Assembly (NCBI GenBank): GCA_000697455.1
Contig: JNET01035071.1
Span: 1-16,925, forward strand
Length of the DNA stretch: 16,925 nucleotides
Direction: 5' to 3'
Source of the DNA: Basidiobolus heterosporus B8920
Taxonomy: Eukaryota > Basidiobolomycota > Basidiobolomycetes > Basidiobolales > Basidiobolaceae
Of this stretch, positions 9,143-16,925 are shown in pieces (within the stretch, counting starts at the first letter, position 1; every line of letters starts with the position of its first letter). The notes under the pieces were generated by a model that saw only the letters and a list, made by a program, of their open reading frames with translations, did no database searches and had not been told where the DNA came from. Made by a program: the position numbers and the translations under genes.

Positions 9143-10243
9143 GTTGCTTGATGGGCTCCAAACACAGAGTGGAACAGGAGAAAGTGTAGATGAGTTGGCT
9201 GTAAGTTATCAATATGTTGGCTATATATAAGTTAATGGGATGTTGTTCTTATGGTGTGCCTTCACTTGTAACGTTATCGATGTTAGGATAGTTATTACGT
9301 TCCCCCAGTAAATTATTACGAACGGATCACGAACATACATAGATGTGAAACACTTATCGATGTTACACGTACTCTGTTCCAACTCTATGACTCGTTGATC
9401 TATGTTGCACTCATTAACATGCTGACACATGCTGGGATTCACTCTAGTCTGATACAGTCTCTTGAATCACGCCAAGTTGAAAAATTTGGCAGTGTCAGTG
9501 TGAAAACCAGAAGGCTTTTAACTATTCCGAGTACTTCGTCCTAATAGAGTTGGAGAAGATCACCCAAATTGGCACTTCGAAAGGATATTTATATTCGTAT
9601 GCCCGTGTACAGGTGTGTCGATATCTATAATAATTGACACAAGACTCAGTCCTGACTACATCCATTAAGCAGTACTGTAGCAAATGGTACGATAAAGCTG
9701 GAGTCAACCTGTTTCTCCCACTACTTTTGTAATGAGGCCTCTTGTATTTATTGGATAGGGCCGCATAACAGCTATCCTAGAATTACAAATCTTGCCAACC
9801 GCCTAAATATTTCTGAGAGTTAAAGCTTCATTTGGATCGTTTGAGAAAGGTATAACATGGGATAATGATAGCTTCCCATCCACTCGTAGAGAAGAGATCT
9901 CGAGATGCTCGTTTTGTTACCAACAGTGAAATGTAGCATACGTCCACGTGGAGCACTACTCACGATCATAAAGTGGAGCGTGCTTTGTGTACTTTTAGCC
10001 CTATTTAACAAAGTAGATCTCTAGATTAAATTTTGTGATTCACTTGATTCTAGTTGAAAGCATGGTTGAAGTGTCGAAATTTAATCTCGAAATTTAGCCC
10101 ATCATCCAGATCACCCTTCTATAGTCACATTGTGATCTTAACCCACTTTCTCTTTGAAGGCTGACCAAAACTTTTTGATTGTGAACATAATATTTCTGAG
10201 GTGCCGGTAGTTGTTGCTTCTGGGACAAATAAAAGACAGGAAC
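9143..10243. other. Divergent intergenic region, no gene recognised
   Basis: About 1.1 kb between the starts of the pathogen-related-like gene and GatA. Three minus-strand ORFs of 61-73 codons occur (9221-9442, 9522-9707, 9820-10011), but none resembles a known family or shows a splice structure. A 12-mer TTATCGATGTTA occurs twice, 80 bp apart (9274 and 9354). No tRNA-like folding was noticed. Confidence 0.5.
9222..9230 (-). promoter_or_regulatory. TATA box of the pathogen-related-like gene
   Basis: An AT-only TATATATAA stretch lies 80 bp upstream of the minus-strand start codon at 9142. The spacing resembles that of the candidate gene at the right edge of the window. Confidence 0.5.
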
Positions 10244-12525
10244 ATGACCTCCACTGTATTATCAGCCACGAAAAGGCTACTCTCGAGAGAAATTTGGGGC
10301 TATGGGCTACTCAAGTCCACTTCCATTACTTTTTCTCGTCAACAGAGTACTTTGGTAAGTTCAATAATAACAGGTACCTATGGTTCCTTTGCCATGGTTT
10401 TTTAACTGACACCGATCGTCATTTTAAGGTCAATTCCCCCCACTCTCACAATCAATTGGAAACATACTTTAATAACATAGACACATACAACTCGAAAATC
10501 AATGCATTCAGTTCAGTTGTCGACAAAACAGTCCTGTTTAGCGACGTGGAAAAATTAGCAAAGAGTCGGACAAAAGGTGATAGAAGAATATATATAACTG
10601 CGACTAATTAAATTGATTGAAAACTTACCGTTCGTCGAAACAGACTCAAAGCTACCCTTAGAGGGTCTACCTATTGCTGTGAAGGCAAACTTTTGTACAC
10701 AAGACCTCCCCACTACTTGTGGTTCCAACATGCTAAAGGGTATACATATATGATATAAGTTGGCATATCCATTATACAATTACTAACTTCAAATTAAACT
10801 ACTACTTAATCAGATTTCACCTCTCCATACGATGCGAGTGTTGTGGAATACATTAGAGAGTCCGGTGGAATCATTATTGGGAAAACCAATATGGACGAAT
10901 TTGGAATGGGGTATATTGCGTTGTATATTTACGAATAACGAAGGGATTCAAGTGAACTCATTTTACTTGATAAATCTTTAGCTCTGCCAACACGTTTAGT
11001 ACTCATGGAATCACATACAATCCTGCTACTTTAAAGCTAGAAGGAAACCCATCTTTGACCAAATTAAGCGAGGAGAATTCAAGGGTGGCAGGAGGAAGCT
11101 CCGGTGGTAGTGCGGCTGCCGTTGCTGCAGACATGTGTTTTGCGTATGTTTGACGTAAAATATGATTCACTGCCGTACAAATACTGATTTCAATCTAGTG
11201 CTCTTGGCTCAGATACTGGTGGCTCTGTCCGCCTTCCTGCATCCTACTGCGGAGTGGTAGGCTTCAAACCATCTTATGGTCGTTGTTCGCGCTACGGCTT
11301 AGTCTCTTACGCCAACTCTCTTGATACTGTCGGGATATTAGCTAAAAGCGTCGCTGGCGTGGAAAGAGTATACGGTGCGTTAATTGCCAAAAAATAATAT
11401 CAAACCACGATTATATTGACATTCCCCTAGATGCTATTTCCAAGTTTGATGCAAGAGATCCTACAGCTATTCCCACCGATATGCGTGTGCAGATGGATGA
11501 AGATCGGGCCAAGCTTAACCTATTCAAATCACAAGGACTCCAAGGTCTTAGAGTTGGTGTCCCGGAGGTAAAGAAACATAGCAAATGTACGGTGGAAATC
11601 GTTATTTATATCCGTTCGTAGGAGTATTATGTTGAGGAGCTTACCCAGGCCTCTCTGCAAACTTGGAAAAAATCTATTGATTTTCTTCAAAGTGCGGGCG
11701 CCACCATTGTTCCTGTCTCGTGTCCGTATACCCCCTACGCGCTTTCTGCCTATTATATTTTAGCTCCGGCTGAAGCTTCCTCCAATCTGGCACGCTATGA
11801 TGGTGTGCGATATGGTAAGCAAATGAGGACACTTCCATTTCCCGACTCTTGCTGATATTTCAATTTAACAAGGCCACAGAGATTGTGAGAATATTCCTAA
11901 GCCTGGTGAGCTCTATTCTAAAACAAGAGACGAAGGATTTGGACCAGAAGTGCAGCGTAGAATTCTTTTAGGCACCTACGTCCTTACTGCTAAGTAGGCC
12001 AATCACCACGTTTATAGAGACAAGCTTTAGATACATTAACATACCTTAATTTTTTAGTGCCTACGATCAGTACTTCCTTCAAGCACAAAGAATCCGTCGC
12101 CTTATTCAAGAGGATTTCAACAAAGTTTTCGCTTTGCCTAATCGTCTTACCTCAACCCTTTCGGATAAACAATCCAGTGATAAAGTTCATGTCCTTATCA
12201 CACCTGCCGCCATTTCCACAGCACCATTGGTGAAAGATTATCAAGCTACGAAAAACCCAGTAGATGCCTATGTTAATGATGTCATGACGATTCCCCCTTC
12301 ACTTGCTGGTAACACTCTGGCCTCAATATTTCCGTGATTTGGCTTATACTAACATCTTTCTGATGACTTAATTGACGTATCTAAGGTATCCCTGCTATAA
12401 CAGTTCCCTTTGGTAGATCTGACATTGACGAACACCCTATTGGTGTTCAATTGCTATCTCAGTTTGGAGACGAGAAAACTTTACTGAAAGTAGCAGAATT
12501 TCTTGAATCCGGCAAGCAGATATGA
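10244..12525 (+). CDS. HER2: Mitochondrial glutamyl-tRNA(Gln) amidotransferase subunit A
   Basis: Encodes a 543-residue GatA/QRSL1/Her2 amidase, which frees ammonia from glutamine to convert Glu-tRNA(Gln) to Gln-tRNA(Gln) in mitochondria. Exons: 10244-10354, 10429-10576, 10644-10739, 10814-10910, 10982-11143, 11199-11374, 11431-11567, 11622-11814, 11873-11993, 12058-12308, 12386-12525. All ten introns are GT-AG and 54-77 nt, and every junction keeps frame. Exon 1 is a basic, Ser/Leu-rich presequence (residues 1-37). The amidase Ser-cisSer-Lys triad is Lys100 (IAVKANFC), Ser190 (GGSSGG) and Ser214 (GSDTGGS). The 24-residue Ser-Ser spacing equals that of bacterial GatA; Lys to cis-Ser is about 15 residues longer, as in mitochondrial forms. 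The exon 2/3 boundary (donor GTGATA) is the least certain join. GatB and its fungal partner are not in this window. Confidence 0.94.
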
Positions 12526-12845
12526 TTTCTTGATAATTTTTTTATACCACTGCTTTGTCTACATACGAACCATATGAGTGCTTCAATAAATAACTCACAT
12601 CATTCACTTTTGACAATCAAATTATCACCATTTATTTTGTAGATAATGGAGATACTATGATTCGGTATGCCCTAAATCATAATACAATTTAGAGATCACA
12701 CACTAAACGTATGCTTGGAGAAGGAAAAAGGACAAAAATACAACAGGGGTTATTATAGCAAGTGAAGTTCAATCTACTACTAAAAATATTGCGCTTTGGA
12801 ATGTGCCGGAATCCAGGTAAAGTGTAGTTCATTCATTGATTAGAA
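12526..12845. other. Convergent 3' intergenic region, GatA and CCT2
   Basis: About 320 bp of AT-rich sequence between two convergent stop codons. AATAAA on the + strand at 12585-12590, 60 bp after the GatA stop, is its probable poly(A) signal. No gene was seen. Confidence 0.6.
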
Positions 12846-14814
12846 CTAGTAGTTACCACGTCTCCGGGGTGCAGCTCTGAGGATGTCATCAACACGCAAG
12901 ATCATCTCAGCAGCCTCAGAAGCACTAAGCAAAACTTGACGCTTAAGCTTGAAGGACTCGGTGATACCAAGTTCTTGGACATCGGCAACAGCGCCGTTGT
13001 ACATATCAAGACCATGGGTCTTCTTATTTTCGTAATGGGCTGCCTTCAATTTGGAAACCAAATCAGCACTGTCGTAACCAGCATTGTCAGCCAAAATGGT
13101 AGGAATTTGTCTCAAAGCCTTGGAGAAAGACTCCATAGCAATAGCTTGTTTACCAGGAGTGACTGCAGCGAGCTCATCAACAGCCTTGGACATCAACATT
13201 TCAGAGCAACCACCACCAAGAACGGTGCGTGGCTCCTTGACAGTTTGGGATAGAACACAAAGAGCATCGTGAAGAGAACGTTCAGCCTCATCAAGAATTT
13301 GATGAGTAGCACCACGAATAACGACAGTACAGGCCTCACCGGCAGCAACTCCAGAGAACTTGACCATTTTGTCTTCGCCAATCATGATCTCCTCAATCAA
13401 ATCACAATGACCAAGCTTGACAAGCTCAGGGTTGTCGAAGGTGGAGGCAATTTCACCACCAGTAACAAGTGCCAATCTTTCAACGCCTTCGAAATCAGCG
13501 TGTTCGATAGCAGCAATACCAGCATCGGCGAACAGTTGTTCGGGCCAGTTGTAAATGAGCTGACGGTTAACGAAACAGTTGATTCCATGAGATTTAATCT
13601 TCTCAACCTTTTCCTTCATCTTGTCTTTTTCTGCTCTCTCCAATTCGGCCAATTTTCCGGTAGCATCTACACGTACACGAGCTCCGAAGATCTTAATCTT
13701 ATCGGTATCCATGGAGGTATTAGCAATAAGAATTTTAGCATTCTCGATACGCTTGGGCTGGTTGACACCAATCTTCTTATCAAAAATAAAACCTGAAGGA
13801 TGTGAAAAACGATTAACAAAGACGAAATGGGGAACGCTTTTGATTATAATAAAGTAAATACCTTCGTCTAAGAAAGAATCGCAGAGACGGCCACCGACCT
13901 TCTTGATGATTTGGATATTATCCAAATTGGTGCTACCCTTCAAACGTAAGACAGCATCGACAGCAAGGTTAGAGAAGTATTCTTTATCTTGAGACAACAC
14001 TTTGGAGCTCAAAGTAGTACGAGCAATGTTGATAAGATCTTTTCTAAATTCCTCGGGATTTTCGCTGTGGTCTTTAGAAGAAGCTTCCAAAGCATCGAAT
14101 GCTGCCTTGCTAGCAAGTCTATATCCATCGATAATGGTTTGTGGGTGAATCTTTTGACCGACAAGCTTCTCAGCTTCTCTCAAGAGTTCGGAGGCAAGGA
14201 CACAGACAGAGGTAGTTCCGTCACCGACCTCATCATCTTGAACTTTGGAAATATCTGAAGATAGACGTTAAGGATACAAAACAATTTGACTCTGATATAC
14301 ATATGAAGCGTCAGCGACAAAAACAAAAAGGATACTGACAAGAACCTTGGCAGCAGCATTATCCAAGGCAATTGACTTAAGAATAGTAGCGCCATCGTTT
14401 GTAACCATAATTGATCCATCAGTGGCGGATTGCAAGATTTTGTCCTGGTTTGAGAGTGTTAATTCACGAAATAGCAAATATGTAAGTACAACCACTACGA
14501 ACCATTCCCTTGGGACCCAGGGTGCTCTTAACCAAGTCGCCAACAGCAATGGCACCTACATAACAAGACTAGGTACAAGTGTAAGTAACTAGTATAGAGA
14601 CTTTAGAAGACAAGGTACAAATATCCAAAAAAAAACTAACCAAACGAGCATTTTCAGCACGCTCTTGTGTGGCTTCTTCGTTAAAAATTTGAACAGGAGT
14701 AAGAGACTAGAGGCAAAAAGTGGTTATTATATATTGGATCATCATGTTAACAGCTGAACTAAAGAAAGTAAAGCTGATTCTCAAGTTAGTGGGATAGATG
14801 AAAGTATGTACCAT
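12846..14814 (-). CDS. CCT2: T-complex protein 1 subunit beta (CCT2)
   Basis: Encodes a 527-residue group II chaperonin subunit, part of the cytosolic CCT/TRiC ring that folds actin and tubulin; yeast CCT2 has the same length. Coding exons: 14814-14812, 14706-14641, 14568-14503, 14444-14336, 14254-13862 and 13792-12846. Exon 1 is only the ATG, joined to [19 protein letters not shown]. Nucleotide-binding motifs are LGPKGM (40-45), NDGAT (61-65) and GDGTTS (92-97); [19 protein letters not shown] is nearly identical to yeast CCT2 and identifies the beta subunit. Exon 3 begins [10 protein letters not shown], using the AG at 14570-14569 rather than the next AG, which would lose four conserved residues. 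The intron at 13861-13793 is 69 nt without a stop, so an uncorrected reading inserts 23 foreign residues after LDEG. The protein ends in APRRRGNY. Confidence 0.96.
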
Positions 14815-15368
14815 GATGAATGCTATGAACTGAAAGTCAAGACCTCCGGGTGCTCTGTGGTCAGCTATCTAACTGAATAATATTTTTTATTCCAGGCAAT
14901 AGATTACTATGGTCCCCTCCCCCCTCTCTCAGGTAACCAACCACAAATCTAGGAGGATGTTTTTTTTCTTGATTGCCTCTATTGACGATTCTCGAAAAAA
15001 AAGCTTCCAATTTGTTCTTTGCGTGAATGCATTAAAAATGTGTTAGCTTTATTACATAACTGACCGAGTAATCTTGTGTAAATTTAATCTCAATCACGTG
15101 ACGTCGACTTATCCTAGAAGGTTTATTTCAGCCATATTTTAGTAAAAGTAAAACCATTGACATTGACATTTACGATTAGGATCAGTTATAGTTTATTGAA
15201 GTTTCTGTGATAAATGAAGAGGAGTTTAGGAAATACTCCCGAATTTACAACGGGATGAAATAATAGTATTCTATGTGATCAACTACAAGCTAGCCGATAA
15301 TTAATTTAATCCCGAAGACTATGCGAGAGCAGGACGAAGCTATTTGTGTAGTGGGTTATCTCTATATT
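14815..15368. other. CCT2 promoter region
   Basis: About 550 bp upstream of CCT2 on the minus strand, reaching the 3' end of the next minus-strand ORF. It includes a C/T-rich tract near 14909-14930 and a composite E-box/CRE. No gene was recognised. Confidence 0.5.
15094..15105. promoter_or_regulatory. Composite E-box / CRE-like site
   Basis: TCACGTGACGTC combines the palindromic E-box core TCACGTGA (a Cbf1/USF-type bHLH site) with an overlapping TGACGTC (bZIP ATF-type). It lies about 280 bp upstream of the CCT2 ATG. Two factor families could compete for it, but binding is inferred from motif only. Confidence 0.4.
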
Positions 15369-15584
15369 TCAGTTAACCGAAGTTTTTACTCGAACGCTAC
15401 TAAGTTTGCGTTCCAGCTTTTCTTTGATAGGAAGGTAGTATTGATTCGATAAATCCATAAACCCGTTGTAGGCAATTAAGCCAAAATACACACTTAAATC
15501 AAGGCATACAAGCAGAACAACTGGAAGAGAAGTCAGAAATGGAAGGATCAACAGCCAGGAGTTGAATTCGAAAAGACCGTACAT
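15369..15584 (-). CDS. Possible small membrane protein, unrecognised
   Basis: A 71-codon ORF, not matched to any family I know. Residues 1-10 are short and uncharged apart from one Glu. About 10-40 form one long hydrophobic stretch or two closely spaced segments (LLILPFLTSLPVVLLVCLDL, then VYFGLIAY). The tail is basic and hydrophilic (IKEKLERKL, VRVK). This resembles a small one- or two-pass membrane protein with a charged C-terminus. A TATA box lies 124 bp upstream, which raises the odds that it is real. Against this, the ORF is short and may be the first exon of a longer gene, or chance. No splice structure was found. Confidence 0.4.
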   Translation of the reverse strand: MYGLFEFNSWLLILPFLTSLPVVLLVCLDLSVYFGLIAYNGFMDLSNQYYLPIKEKLERKLSSVRVKTSVN

Positions 15585-16059
15585 TGTGCTGGTGAAGGTT
15601 TAGCTGAAGATCTTCAGGAATGATAGGTTCGCTGGTAATGCTAAGATTAAGGGACAAAGAGGCCTATTTACGAAGTGTGAAAGTAGCAAGTTCTCATGCT
15701 CAAGCTTCTTTATATACATATGTCACATATGACAAATTGATAAGTCTATCACCAATCGCCCCAACAACAAAGCCAAGTTTTAATCATCCTCCATGATTAA
15801 CCCGGGCACGGATAAATATTTACTTACCACGAAAAGGCGCAAGACCAATGATGTTCTAGTGATAAGCTGGCCTTCTTGCATGTGATTTTATTCAATTGTT
15901 AAAGCCGGGATTTGAGTTGGAATGTGCTTGTAGCTGTGGGCTAGAATCTACATATTTATTGGACTAGAATCAACCATAGAGCGTATGAATTTAGTGTCCA
16001 TATATGGGTATTCTATTCAATGACAGTTGTAATGTCAAATCTGTGTAAGGGCGGTGCAT
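15585..16059. other. Intergenic region without a recognised gene
   Basis: About 475 bp that includes the TATA element above and AT-rich sequence. I see no coding similarity, RNA gene or repeat beyond the small inverted repeat near the TATA box. Confidence 0.5.
15708..15716 (-). promoter_or_regulatory. TATA box upstream of the small membrane-protein ORF
   Basis: TATATAAAG on the minus strand, 124 bp upstream of the ATG at 15584. It supports transcription of the small ORF. An adjacent TGTCA...TGACA inverted repeat (15720-15733) may be a regulatory site. Confidence 0.4.
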
Positions 16060-16359
16060 TTATACAATATCATGATGCCTTCTCTGTTCCCCAACAACTA
16101 AATCTCGTAACAGCTCAGTGAGAACCTCTAAAGGGTTTCGTCTGGTTTCGGGGTGCAACATAACCTCGCTTCTTATCACTGATGAACTAGTATCAGATGC
16201 TTCTATGTTCATCTGGTCTACTCGGGCATCCAGAACCAGACGATACAACTGGGTATAGAATTCGAGATTTGATTGACGTCTCGCAACAATTGGTGTTTGG
16301 CACTGTGTGGAAGCGTTCATCTGAAGAGGTACCTGATAGGTGTTTAACGGGAGGCCCAT
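16060..16359 (-). CDS. Orphan ORF, 99 codons, unrecognised
   Basis: This ORF is not recognised. The predicted protein is hydrophilic and evenly composed, with no signal peptide or membrane segment. It reads as two possible helices: around SNLEFYTQLYRLVLDARVDQ (31-50) and around NPLEVLTELLRDLVVGEQRR (75-94). Its composition is more protein-like than that of most chance ORFs in the window, but there is no TATA box or family match. A GTATAA donor-like site overlaps the stop, so the gene could continue by splicing, though no acceptor in frame was found. It may be chance. Confidence 0.3.
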   Translation of the reverse strand: MGLPLNTYQVPLQMNASTQCQTPIVARRQSNLEFYTQLYRLVLDARVDQMNIEASDTSSSVIRSEVMLHPETRRNPLEVLTELLRDLVVGEQRRHHDIV

Positions 16360-16891
16360 GATTTCGTTAGTTCAGTCTGATTTCTATTTGGAAGTAGCGG
16401 TTATGGCCTTTCTTATTAAGGATTCCAAATGGTAATGGGAAACAAGTTGGTTTCATACAAGTGTCCAGCATAACAGGATTATCAGCAACTATTTATTGTC
16501 AGTTTTTTTACTTGCAACGAATGTTACCAAGGGTGTTTCGAACATTGTTTCGACAAATTGTTCATTGATTCCATTGTATATCAAGATTAGGTTAGCGCAG
16601 TGGGAAGCCTAGTAATCTTGCCTAATGTTATGCCGGTTTTTGTGTAAAATTGTTTCTTACTGATTATCAAATGAAAACTTGATGTCCGGATTGGGGTGCT
16701 CCGTATTACATTAAATTATCTGAACTGATGGTAATATAATTACTTTATGAAATGACTTATTATGGTAGTAATGGTTTCCTTTTTCAAAACATTATTCTCT
16801 ATATAATCACCTGCCTTCAATTCTCACCTACATTTTCACCATAGATTTATACTTCTTTTAATAATTACTAATTCCTTCAAATAACCCATTG
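16360..16891. other. Intergenic region with promoter of the right-edge gene
   Basis: About 530 bp of AT-rich sequence between an orphan minus-strand ORF and a plus-strand start near the window edge. Its right end carries a TATA box and a pyrimidine-rich leader. Nothing else was recognised. Confidence 0.5.
16800..16806 (+). promoter_or_regulatory. TATA box of the right-edge gene
   Basis: TATATAA in the context TCTATATAATCACC, about 86 bp upstream of the ATG at 16892, followed by a C/T-rich leader. The spacing is close to the 80 bp seen for the pathogen-related-like gene. Confidence 0.45.
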
Positions 16892-16925
16892 ATGAGGTTC
16901 GTTGTGCTTGTAATATCAGCTGCAC
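16892..16925 (+). CDS. Partial gene, possible secreted or membrane protein N-terminus
   Basis: Eleven codons (MRFVVLVISAA) and one base before the window ends, so the gene is cut by the edge. One basic residue followed by a hydrophobic run is typical of the start of a signal peptide or signal anchor. The preceding TATA box and pyrimidine-rich leader support a real start. The product cannot be identified, and a chance ATG is possible. Confidence 0.4.
   Translation, partial: MRFVVLVISAA

Noticed and set aside
9221-10011. Three minus-strand ORFs of 61-73 codons
   Set aside because: They have no recognisable family, no splice structure and no promoter signals that distinguish them from chance ORFs in AT-rich DNA.
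12846-14183. CCT2 read as one uninterrupted 445-codon frame
   Set aside because: It includes a 69-nt intron as coding sequence and omits the N-terminal 100 or so residues, which are found in upstream exons.
14550-14640. CCT2 acceptor at TATGTAG, giving an exon starting GTGCCATT
   Set aside because: It shifts the frame relative to the upstream exon and loses four conserved residues. The AG at 14570-14569 restores [10 protein letters not shown] in phase.

Overview
The window looks like nuclear DNA of a fungus. The proteins resemble their yeast and other fungal orthologues most closely in several diagnostic stretches (for example ENARL and [17 protein letters not shown] in CCT2). Genes are compact, introns are 54-105 nt with GT-AG ends and CTAAY-type branch sites, and intergenic regions are short and AT-rich. 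The intron density of some genes (10 in the GatA homologue, 6 in the pathogen-related-like gene) would suit an early-diverging or otherwise intron-rich lineage better than a budding yeast. I cannot name the genus.

Layout, left to right: mitochondrial ribosomal protein uL2m (+); a 268-bp tandem array that I judge to be an assembly artefact built on Tn5/Nextera mosaic-end sequence; splicing factor BUD31 (-, three exons, its 3' end lying in the last array copy); a divergent promoter; the AAA+ ATPase RVB1 (+, no coding intron); a 1.3-kb gene-poor stretch with a palindrome, a decamer repeat, a forkhead-like site and a TATA box; a B-type mitotic cyclin (+); a pathogen-related-protein-like SnoaL/NTF2-fold gene (-, seven exons); a 1.1-kb divergent intergenic region; the mitochondrial glutamyl-tRNA(Gln) amidotransferase subunit A (+, eleven exons); chaperonin subunit CCT2 (-, six coding exons, the first being only the ATG); a possible small membrane protein (-); an orphan ORF (-); and the first codons of what may be a secreted protein (+) running off the right edge.

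Most genes are unrelated housekeeping functions in ordinary eukaryotic order (mitochondrial translation, splicing, chromatin remodelling, cell cycle, protein folding). I see no operon, gene cluster, transposon, virus-derived element, tRNA or CRISPR. uL2m and GatA both serve mitochondrial translation but are about 9 kb apart with unrelated genes between, so I do not read them as linked.

No convincing new biological system was found. The strongest unexplained structure is the 268-bp array, and its units are bounded exactly by the 19-bp Tn5 mosaic end in the orientation of a sequencing-library insert. The most interesting real biology is the pathogen-related-like gene, the ATG-only first exon of CCT2, and the possible 5' UTR introns of RVB1 and the cyclin.
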